This document shows positions 15,290-21,223 of a stretch of DNA of 21,223 nt, one piece after another. Position numbers and translations under genes: made by a program. The stretch's first letter is position 1, and each line of letters starts with the position of its first letter. The notes below the pieces were generated by a model. The model saw nothing but the letters and a program-made list of their open reading frames with translations. It was not told the DNA's origin and searched no databases. Source of the stretch: Candidatus Cloacimonas sp. 4484_275 (GTDB taxonomy: Bacteria > Cloacimonadota > Cloacimonadia > Cloacimonadales > TCS61); the NCBI GenBank assembly GCA_002085205.1, contig NATF01000016.1:1-21223 (forward strand), in the 5' to 3' direction.

Positions 15290-16136
15290 TTATCTTTTCC
15301 GCAAACTTTTAATCAATTTTTCCAATCCGTAAGCAAGCGGATTTCCGATTAATTTTGCCTGTTCCATCATTTTTTCTTTTTTCAAAGGATTGATGGGTTC
15401 GTTCCAAAGCCATTTTTCCGATAGCCGCATAAATTTTTTCAATCATATGGGCGGTAATATTTTTTGCGGAACCGAAAACAAATTGCGGTGAAGGATAAAT
15501 ATCTCGTTCCGATTTTATGTAAGTTAACTTACAATAATTTTCGGTGATATAGGAAATTCTGGTGAGAAGCGCGGCATTTACAAAACCGTCTGCAATTGAG
15601 GCTAATATCTTATCTATGAAAGGAATGGATTTCATTCCTTCGGTGGCAAATTTGGAGAAGATTTCCTGCGTGGCATATTCGATTCCTTCCGAACCTCCGA
15701 TTGCCATTGAAAAGTAAATTTTTTTCCCGATTGTTATTAAATCGCGATTGGAAACTCTCCCTTCGTATAAAAGAAAAATTTCTTTAATATGATTGATGCC
15801 GGCGGAAAGGATTAGAACGGCATCCAAAAAGCCGTTTTGCGCGATGCTGGTACTGTAAAAAAGTTGTGAAACATGTTTTTTCCTAATTTTCGCGGCTTCT
15901 TTTTCCAAAATTTTTATGATTCTGTCATAATTTTCTTTCGTGTTTTCCAATCCGGAAAAATCAAAATTAATGCTTTGAAGATATTTATTTTTGCGAAACA
16001 TTTCCATTCTTTTGGCAATAAGAAAACTTTCTTTGCTTTTGTCTGTAGTTGGTCCCGGATTTTTGGGAATTTTAAAGATGTTGATTATCGGAATAATCAC
16101 GAAGTAAACAAAAATTCCGGCAAAAACAATTGACAA
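15290..16136 (-). pseudogene. DUF697/YcjF-like membrane protein with a 1-nt frameshift near the 3' end
   Basis: The N-terminus (SIVFAGIFVYFVIIPIINIF) is a membrane helix. The middle contains GFLDAVLILSAG, IFLLYEGRVSNRDLITIGKK and DGFVNAALLTRISYITENYC, which match the DUF697/YcjF pattern; the biological role is poorly known. In frame, the protein ends in the odd tail RTHQSFEKRKNDGTG... at 15309. The next frame instead reads WNEPINPLKKEKMMEQAKL, then IGNPLAYGLEKLIKSLRKR, and stops at 15290, a far better end. A one-base excess in the A5 run of GGAAAAATGG (about 15411-15420) would explain it. The TTG start at 16136 has GAAGG 7 nt upstream. It is divergent from hrcA and sits upstream of pgeF. Confidence 0.65.
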
Positions 16137-16157
16137 TTTAATGCCTTCGATTAAATT
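16130..16157 (+). promoter_or_regulatory. Putative promoter of the hrcA operon
   Basis: A perfect -35 TTGACA (16130-16135) is followed after 16 bp by TAAATT (16152-16157, four of six matches). This would place the transcript start near 16164, about 50 nt upstream of hrcA. It overlaps the start of the divergent DUF697 gene and the inverted repeat at 16132-16160. Confidence 0.4.
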
Positions 16158-16160
16158 GTC
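16132..16160. promoter_or_regulatory. 29-bp inverted repeat, candidate operator between hrcA and DUF697 gene
   Basis: GACAATTTAAT (16132-16142) and ATTAAATTGTC (16150-16160) are perfect 11-bp inverted arms around a 7-bp spacer, GCCTTCG. The repeat spans the -35 to -10 region of the putative hrcA promoter and covers the TTG start of the divergent gene. This is a classical position for an autoregulatory operator. Its architecture (long arms, short spacer) is like CIRCE, but the sequence is not: CIRCE arms read TTAGCACTC. HrcA is the obvious candidate binder; this is inference. Confidence 0.5.
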
Positions 16161-16212
16161 TTTGGAATTGAAAAAAATGATTAAAAATTGAGGAGAAGCG
16201 AGGGCTTACGAA

Positions 16213-17268
16213 ATGAAAAAAAATGAAATCAGACAGGAAAAGGTTTTTGCGCATTTGGTTGAAGAATACATTCAAACCTCTGAGCCTGTATCTTCCAAAC
16301 TGATTTGCGAGAAATATGTTTCTAACGCCAGTCCCGCTACGATTCGCATCGATTTGAATAAGCTGGAAAAATGTAATTGGATTTATCAGCCATATACTTC
16401 CGCCGGCAGGATTCCGACAATTCAAGGTTATCGCGAATATTTAAAAATCATTTCTCCTCAATTAGCAAAATTAAAATATGACAAACAGGATTTGCTCAGA
16501 AGCATTCTTATAAAATTCTATAAAGATATTCCGATGGCAATGCATTATATAATGCAGCTTTTGGCAAAAGAAACCGAACAATTGAGTTTCGTTGCCGAGC
16601 CGGAAATTTCTTACGGTTATCTGGAAAAATTGGACGCTTTTAAAATTTCCGAAGATAAACTGCTTTTTGTGGTCAGTCTGGATTCCGGTCTGGATAAAAC
16701 CGTGATTTTGAAATCGGAACAAGGATTTACGGAACAACAACTGAAAATCATCGTGAAATATGTAAACGACGAATTGGTGGGCGAACGCATTTACGATATT
16801 CAAAATCGCGTTTTGGATGAAATCGCGGAAAAAATCACGGATGACAACAAAATTCTCAAACTTTTTTTGGATGAACTTCAAAATGCGTTTGCTCAAATCA
16901 GCAGTTATTTCATTCACTTCGACGGCAGTATCGGTTTTTTGGAGCAACCGGAATTCGATGATAAAAAAGCAATCTTGAATTTTCTCGGTTTCATTCAACA
17001 GCAAGATTACTTCGTTAACTTGATGAAAAAATTCGGAAAAAACAACAAGGCGTATCATGTGTTGTTGGGTGAAGACTTGGGAAAACATGAACTTTCCGAT
17101 TATGCGCTTATTTATTCCAAATATGAAATTTTCGGAATTCCGGGTTATTTGGGAGTAATCGGACCTGTTAGAATGGATTACAAAAGATACATTCCCATAA
17201 TCCGTGATGTTTCCGAAGTAATTACCAAAACAACAAAAAAAGGAATGGTGGTATTGAAAAATGAGTGA
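16213..17268 (+). CDS. hrcA: Heat-inducible transcription repressor HrcA
   Basis: Repressor of class I heat-shock genes that binds operator DNA as a dimer and is stabilised by GroEL. The 351 residues start with a winged-helix domain (IRQEKVFAHLVEEYIQTSEP, then VSSKLICEKY and SPATIRIDLNKLEKCNWIYQ) and the very characteristic SAGRIPTIQGYREYL. The rest is the GAF-like dimerisation/inserted region, with a normal end (GVIGPVRMDYKRYIPIIRDV). ATG 16213 has GAGGG about 8 nt upstream. It overlaps grpE by 8 bp, giving the classic hrcA-grpE-dnaK-dnaJ order. A dyad in its promoter may be its own binding site. The gene is intact. Confidence 0.95.
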   Translation: MKKNEIRQEKVFAHLVEEYIQTSEPVSSKLICEKYVSNASPATIRIDLNKLEKCNWIYQPYTSAGRIPTIQGYREYLKIISPQLAKLKYDKQDLLRSILIKFYKDIPMAMHYIMQLLAKETEQLSFVAEPEISYGYLEKLDAFKISEDKLLFVVSLDSGLDKTVILKSEQGFTEQQLKIIVKYVNDELVGERIYDIQNRVLDEIAEKITDDNKILKLFLDELQNAFAQISSYFIHFDGSIGFLEQPEFDDKKAILNFLGFIQQQDYFVNLMKKFGKNNKAYHVLLGEDLGKHELSDYALIYSKYEIFGIPGYLGVIGPVRMDYKRYIPIIRDVSEVITKTTKKGMVVLKNE

Positions 17269-17811
17269 AAAAATAAAAGATAAAAAAAGGAAAGAAAAAA
17301 CGGCTCACGCCAAAGTTTCCGAGAAAAGGAAAACGAAAAACTGAGAGACAAATATTTGCGTACGGTGGCGGAATTTGAAAATTTCAGACGCCGCTCTTTG
17401 GAAGAAAAATCTTCCTGGATTAAAAACGCCACTCAACGATTGGTTTTGGAAATCTGTAATGTTCTGGATAATTTCGAAAGAGCTCTTCATTCCGAAATGA
17501 AAGATGCAAACGGCGAATCTTTCAAAAAGGGCGTGGAAATGATTTATCAGCAACTTGAAGATGTTTTGAAAAAGGAAGGCGTGCAAAAAATCGATGCTCT
17601 TGAAAAAGATTTTGATCCTAATTTTCACGAAGCTTTGGCACATATTCCTTCCGAATTGGAAGAAAATAAAGTTGCCGCAATTATTCAAAACGGCTATTTG
17701 ATGAATGATAAAGTTATTCGTCCTGCGCGGTCCGAATTGGAAGAAAATAAAGTTGCCGCAATTATTCAAAACGGCTATTTGATGAATGATAAAGTTATTC
17801 AAAAAAAATAA
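17261..17811 (+). pseudogene. grpE: GrpE nucleotide exchange factor with a frameshift and an in-frame C-terminal duplication
   Basis: GrpE releases ADP from DnaK. From ATG 17261 (overlapping hrcA) the lysine-rich N-terminus reads to KVSEKRKTKN and stops at 17342-17344. The shifted frame continues as EKENEKLRDKYLRTVAEFEN, then FRRRSLEEKSSW, a normal GrpE coiled coil. One base missing in the GAGAAAAGG region near 17325 accounts for it. The core is normal through FDPNFHEALAHIP and the beta-wing motif GYLMNDKVIRPAR. There the sequence goes back to SELEENKVAAIIQNGYLMND and ends in KVIQKK, so a segment of about 21-27 residues is duplicated. Without it the end would be RPARVIQKK, normal for GrpE. 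Confidence 0.9.
17650..17800 (+). repeat. Direct repeat inside grpE (two identical 70-bp copies)
   Basis: Copy 1 is 17650-17719 and copy 2 is 17731-17800, identical base for base, with an 11-bp spacer (GTCCTGCGCGG); the period is 81 bp, in frame. Each copy begins TCCGAATTGG and ends GTTATTC. Perfect identity indicates a very recent event or an assembly artefact. Confidence 0.97.
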
Positions 17812-17830
17812 TAGATAATAGGAGGATAAA

Positions 17831-19801
17831 ATGGGAAAAATAATAGGAATTGATTTGGGAACAACCAATTCGTGCGTAGCAGTGATGGAAGGCGGAAAAC
17901 CGGTCGTCATTCAGAATGCGGAAGGTTCGAGAACTACTCCGTCCGTCGTTGCTTTTACCAAGGATAAAGAAAGATTGGTGGGACAACTCGCCAAAAGACA
18001 AGCTGTCACCAATCCCAAAAACACAATTTATTCCATCAAAAGATTTATGGGAAGACAACTCAATGAAGTTGCTTCAGAAATAGAAAATGTTACTTATCAG
18101 GTAAAGGGCGGAAAATACGGTGAAGTGCTTGTTCATATTGATGTGGAAAACAAAGATTTTACTCCGCAGGAAATCTCCGCAATGGTTCTTACCAAAATGA
18201 AAGAAACTGCGGAAGCTCATCTCGGCACAAAAGTTACGGAAGCCGTGATAACGGTTCCCGCATATTTCAATGATGCGCAAAGACAGGCAACCAAAGACGC
18301 CGGAAGAATCGCCGGTTTGGAAGTGAAACGAATCATTAACGAACCGACTGCGGCGGCTCTTGCCTACGGTTTGGAAAGTAAAAAAGAGGAAAAAGTCGCA
18401 GTGTATGACTTAGGTGGCGGAACTTTCGATATTTCCATTCTGGAAGTTGCCGAAGGCGTAGTTGAAGTCCTTTCCACGAACGGAGATACACATCTCGGCG
18501 GAGATGATTTCGACAAAAAAATCATGGATTGGATTCTTGAAAAATTCAAAAATCAGGAAGGAGTCGATCTTTCCAAAGACCCGATGGCAATGCAAAGAAT
18601 TAAAGAAGCCGCCGAAAAAGCCAAAATCGAATTATCGGGAACTCAAACGACAAATATCAATCTTCCGTTTATAACGGCAGATGCTTCCGGTCCGAAACAC
18701 TTGAACCTGGATTTAACGCGTTCGGAATTCAACAAAATGACCGCCGAACTTATCGAGCGCTCGATTCAACCGTGCAAACTCGCTTTGCAGGATGCCAAAC
18801 TTTCCGTAAATGATATTGACGAAGTGATTTTGGTGGGCGGAAGCACCAGAATTCCCGCAGTTAAAGAAGCTGTGGAAAAATTCTTCGGCAAAAAACCCAA
18901 TCAAAGCGTAAATCCCGATGAAGTGGTTGCAGTCGGCGCCGCAATTCAGGGCGGAATTCTTTCCGGCGACGAAAGCTTGAACGATATTCTGCTTTTGGAT
19001 GTAACTCCGCTTTCCTTGGGAATCGAAACATTAGGTGGCGTAATGACAAAACTAATCGAACGAAACACGACCATTCCGACTAAAAAAAGCCAGATTTTCT
19101 CAACCGCTACGGATAATCAGAATGCCGTTTCCATCCATGTTCTTCAGGGAGAACGAACGATGGCGGCGGACAATCGAACGCTTGGAAAATTTGATCTCGT
19201 GGGAATTCCGGCCGCTCCGCGAGGAGTCCCGCAAATTGAAGTTACATTCGATATTGACGCCAACGGCATCTTGCATGTTTCCGCCAAAGACAAAGGTACC
19301 GGAAAAGAACAATCTATCAAGATTGAAAGAACCGGCGCTTTGAGCGAAGAGGAAATCGAAAGAATGGTCAAAGACGCCGAAGCTCACGCCGAAGAAGATA
19401 AGCGTCAGAAAGAAACCGTCGCCGCCCGCAATGAGTTGGACACTCTCATTTTCTCAACCGAGAAAAGCCTGAACGAATACGGCGATAAACTTTCTCCCGA
19501 AGAAAAGAAAAACATCGAAGACGCTTTGAAAGAAGCAAAAGAAAAATTGGAGAAAGGAAAAACCAAAGAAGAATTTGACGCCGCCAAAGAAGAATTGGCC
19601 AAAAAAGCTCAAAAAATCGGTGAAATTGTTTACGCCGAAACCCAAAAAGCGCAAGCCGGCGCAAATCCGAATATGGATAACGCGGGCTTCGATCCGAACA
19701 AAATGGGCCAACAGGAACAACCTCAACAGGAACCTGAAAACGAAGATAAAAACGAAGGACCTGTCGATGCCGATTTTGAAGTGGTTGACGATGACAAATA
19801 A
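17831..19801 (+). CDS. dnaK: Chaperone protein DnaK (Hsp70)
   Basis: ATP-dependent chaperone of the cytoplasm, cycling with DnaJ and GrpE. The 656 residues start GKIIGIDLGTTNSCVAVMEG, include VITVPAYFNDAQRQATKDAG, VYDLGGGTFDISILE, the substrate domain (LLLDVTPLSLGIETLGG), the linker-flanking NTTIPTKKSQ and the lid, and end with the conserved PVDADFEVVDDDK. The Gram-negative-type insertion after GRQL in the N-terminal lobe is present, supporting a diderm. A strong AGGAGG site stands 6 bp before ATG 17831. The gene is full length and undamaged, in contrast to its partners grpE and dnaJ. The penultimate region is rich in Q/E/N. Confidence 0.98.
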   Translation: MGKIIGIDLGTTNSCVAVMEGGKPVVIQNAEGSRTTPSVVAFTKDKERLVGQLAKRQAVTNPKNTIYSIKRFMGRQLNEVASEIENVTYQVKGGKYGEVLVHIDVENKDFTPQEISAMVLTKMKETAEAHLGTKVTEAVITVPAYFNDAQRQATKDAGRIAGLEVKRIINEPTAAALAYGLESKKEEKVAVYDLGGGTFDISILEVAEGVVEVLSTNGDTHLGGDDFDKKIMDWILEKFKNQEGVDLSKDPMAMQRIKEAAEKAKIELSGTQTTNINLPFITADASGPKHLNLDLTRSEFNKMTAELIERSIQPCKLALQDAKLSVNDIDEVILVGGSTRIPAVKEAVEKFFGKKPNQSVNPDEVVAVGAAIQGGILSGDESLNDILLLDVTPLSLGIETLGGVMTKLIERNTTIPTKKSQIFSTATDNQNAVSIHVLQGERTMAADNRTLGKFDLVGIPAAPRGVPQIEVTFDIDANGILHVSAKDKGTGKEQSIKIERTGALSEEEIERMVKDAEAHAEEDKRQKETVAARNELDTLIFSTEKSLNEYGDKLSPEEKKNIEDALKEAKEKLEKGKTKEEFDAAKEELAKKAQKIGEIVYAETQKAQAGANPNMDNAGFDPNKMGQQEQPQQEPENEDKNEGPVDADFEVVDDDK

Positions 19802-19816
19802 TCGGTTCTGCCGATT
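19800..19816 (+). other. Small hairpin overlapping the dnaK stop
   Basis: AATCGG (19800-19805) pairs with CCGATT (19811-19816) around a TTCTG loop. No T tract follows, so it is more likely an mRNA-stabilising 3' structure than a terminator, if it matters at all. Confidence 0.3.
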
Positions 19817-19836
19817 GTAATGAAATTATCCGAATA

Positions 19837-19881
19837 AAACTTGAATCAAGTGTGTTGTCAAACCGCTTGATTTAAGTTTTT
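19837..19881 (+). terminator. Terminator-like hairpin between dnaK and dnaJ
   Basis: AAACTTGAATCAAG (19837-19850) pairs over 14 positions with CTTGATTTAAGTTT (19866-19879), with one G-T pair and a 15-nt loop, and is followed by a T5 run. It could terminate or attenuate the hrcA-grpE-dnaK transcript ahead of dnaJ, setting chaperone ratios. The large loop leaves open an operator or mRNA-processing role. The remaining intergenic bases before dnaJ hold a further weak AAGGTTTTTGG/CCGAACCT pairing. Confidence 0.55.
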
Positions 19882-19956
19882 CGGTTTAAAATAAAATATT
19901 TATCGAAAGGCCGAACCTAAAATTAAGGTTTTTGGTCTGAGATGTAAGGAAAAAAG

Positions 19957-21055
19957 ATGGCAAAAAGAGATTATTATGAAATTCTCGGTGTCGACAGAAA
20001 CGCGACGGATGCCGAAATAAAGAAGGCGTATCGCAAATTGGCGATGAAATATCATCCCGATAAAAACAAAGGGAACAAAGAAGCCGAAGAAAAATTTAAG
20101 GAAGCATCCGAAGCGTATGAAGTGCTTAGCGATAAAGAAAAACGGCAAAAATATGATCAATTCGGACATGCCGGACTGGAAGGAGCTTTCAGCAGCGGTG
20201 GATTTAGTTGGAGCGATTTTTCCCATGCCAGCGATTTCGAAGACATTTTCGGCGGTTTGGGCGGAATCTTCGACAGTATTTTCGGCGGTTTCGGCGGCAG
20301 AAGAACAAGCAGACGCAGAAGCAGTCGCGGAGAAGATTTGCAAATTTCTCTTTCACTCACTTTGGAAGAAATAGCCAAAGGTGTTGATAAAACAATTAAA
20401 ATAAATGTGAAAGATGTTTGTGACAGGTGCAATGGCACCGGTTCCGCAGATGGAAAAGTAAGAACCTGTCCGCAATGTCACGGAACCGGACAAGTGATGC
20501 ACACGACTCATTCGCTTTAAAATTATTCAGAATAAATGTCCGAAATGTGGCGGAGACGGGAGGATTTCCAAAACCAAAACTATTACGGTTCACATTCCCG
20601 CCGGCGTTTCGGAAGGACAATACATCAGATTGAGCGGTCAAGGAAACACAGGCAAACGCGGCGGTCCAAAAGGCGATATCTTGGTCCTGATTCACGAAAA
20701 GGAACACAAAATATTCGAGCGCAAAGGAGCCGACTTGATTTGCGAATATCCTATCAGTTTTTCGCAAGCGGCTTTGGGAACGGAAATATTAGTGCCCACT
20801 TTATTCGGAAAAGTAAAAATGAAAGTCCCGCCCGGAACACAATCCGGCAGAATTTTCCGCTTGAAATCGCAAGGGCTTCCACATGTAAACAGTTCTTATA
20901 AGGGTGACTTGTATGTGAGAGTTTTGGTGGTTACTCCAACCAGACTCAATGCGGAAGAACGAGAGTTGTTCAGACAATTGGCTAAATTTGATTCTGAGAA
21001 AAAACTTCGTCCGGGAAAGGGATTTTTTGATAAATTCAAACAATTTTTCGGATAA
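19957..21055 (+). pseudogene. dnaJ: Chaperone protein DnaJ, out-of-frame deletion inside the zinc domain
   Basis: Hsp40 co-chaperone that stimulates DnaK ATPase. From ATG 19957 (AAGGA upstream) the J domain is normal, with HPD at residues 33-35. The G/F-rich region (~72-118) follows, then zinc motifs 1 (C155/C158, CDRCNGTG) and 2 (C171/C174, CPQCHGTG). Translation stops at 20518-20520 after HTTHSL. From about 20519 a different frame reads KIIQNKCPKCGGDGR, then KTKTITVHIPAGVSEGQYI and a normal C-terminal substrate-binding region to 21055. DnaJ has four CxxCxGxG motifs; three are seen here and the third, with its flanks (roughly 18-20 residues), is missing. A ~55-bp out-of-frame deletion near 20510-20521 explains this. 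Confidence 0.93.
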
Positions 21056-21082
21056 AATAAATGATATGCAGAATGAAATTAC

Positions 21083-21114
21083 AAAAACCGTTCACGAAAG
21101 TGGACGGTTTTTTT
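21083..21114 (+). terminator. Rho-independent terminator after dnaJ
   Basis: A 13-bp stem (21083-21095 with 21100-21112, one G-T pair) closes a stable GAAA tetraloop and runs into seven T. It ends the heat-shock operon 27 bp beyond the dnaJ stop. Confidence 0.88.
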
Positions 21115-21183
21115 GTGAAAAAATAGTTTTATTGACAGCAAAGTTTCGAATGAGAAAGTTCAAACCGAAATAAAAAGCGGGTA

Positions 21184-21217
21184 AAACTTAACAAATTTTG
21201 CAAAATTTGTTAAGTTT
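21184..21217. repeat. 34-bp perfect palindrome at the window end
   Basis: AAACTTAACAAATTTTG (21184-21200) is followed directly by its exact reverse complement (21201-21217), with no spacer. It lies 70 bp past the dnaJ terminator and 6 bp from the end of the window. It could be a regulatory dyad or terminator of a gene beyond the window, or part of a dispersed repeat at which the contig broke. Confidence 0.9.
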
Positions 21218-21223
21218 GGAAAA

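Noticed and set aside
16137..17830. CIRCE element (TTAGCACTC-N9-GAGTGCTAA) upstream of hrcA, grpE or dnaK
   Set aside because: Looked for on both strands here and elsewhere in the window; no match or near match was seen.
18364..19726. Long antisense open reading frames across dnaK
   Set aside because: They mirror the codon bias of dnaK in other frames, have no ribosome-binding sites and resemble no protein family.
1..21223. Mobile element, prophage, CRISPR array, tRNA or defence island
   Set aside because: No transposase, integrase, phage or Cas-like protein, no regularly spaced repeats and no tRNA-like fold were seen; the only direct repeat is within grpE.

Overview
The window is about 21.2 kb of AT-rich chromosomal housekeeping DNA from a diderm (Gram-negative-type) bacterium. 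The diderm reading rests on lgt and lnt in the same window, two predicted lipoproteins, and a DnaK with the N-terminal-lobe insertion typical of Gram-negative DnaKs. The mix of genes (purB of the B. subtilis/Thermotoga type, an HrcA-led dnaK operon, the conserved COG1579 zinc-ribbon protein, RNase P RNA next to recJ) would fit an uncultured anaerobic lineage such as Cloacimonadota. That placement is a guess from general resemblance, not shown by the sequence. I see no phage, insertion sequence, CRISPR, tRNA, rRNA or defence system.

Layout. 1-1.9 kb: a 5'-truncated nucleotide-sugar epimerase and a damaged DegT-type sugar aminotransferase. 1.9-2.75 kb: an etfB gene without etfA, closed by a terminator that overlaps its stop codon. 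2.75-7.6 kb: a tight run of lgt, a lipoprotein, a broken purB, a phosphatidylserine decarboxylase-like protein, pssA, comF and a small conserved protein, ending at a strong terminator. 7.7-9.27 kb: nadC and a coiled-coil zinc-ribbon protein. 9.28-9.70 kb: RNase P RNA. 9.7-13.8 kb: recJ, a second lipoprotein gene with a stop inside it, lnt, and a deleted merR. 13.9-16.1 kb, mainly minus strand: cobO, a truncated pgeF and a frameshifted DUF697/YcjF-like membrane protein, plus one small plus-strand gene. 16.2-21.1 kb: hrcA-grpE-dnaK-dnaJ, with grpE and dnaJ damaged, then a terminator and a 34-bp perfect palindrome at the window's end.

Themes. Lipoprotein maturation (lgt, lnt and two candidate substrates), phospholipid head-group synthesis (psd-like and pssA) and heat-shock chaperones are each represented by neighbouring genes. 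Two things stand out. First, at least eight of about 23 protein genes carry lesions: out-of-frame internal deletions, an in-frame stop, single-base frameshifts and an in-frame duplication. They fall in genes that are normally conserved or essential, and there is no trace of a mobile element. I think assembly or amplification artefact is likelier than true decay, but the sequence alone cannot decide. Second, a perfect 29-bp inverted repeat (11-bp arms, 7-bp spacer) lies inside a putative promoter between hrcA and the divergent DUF697 gene. No CIRCE-like element is visible in the window, so this repeat is a candidate non-canonical heat-shock operator. I did not find a clearly new multi-gene system.
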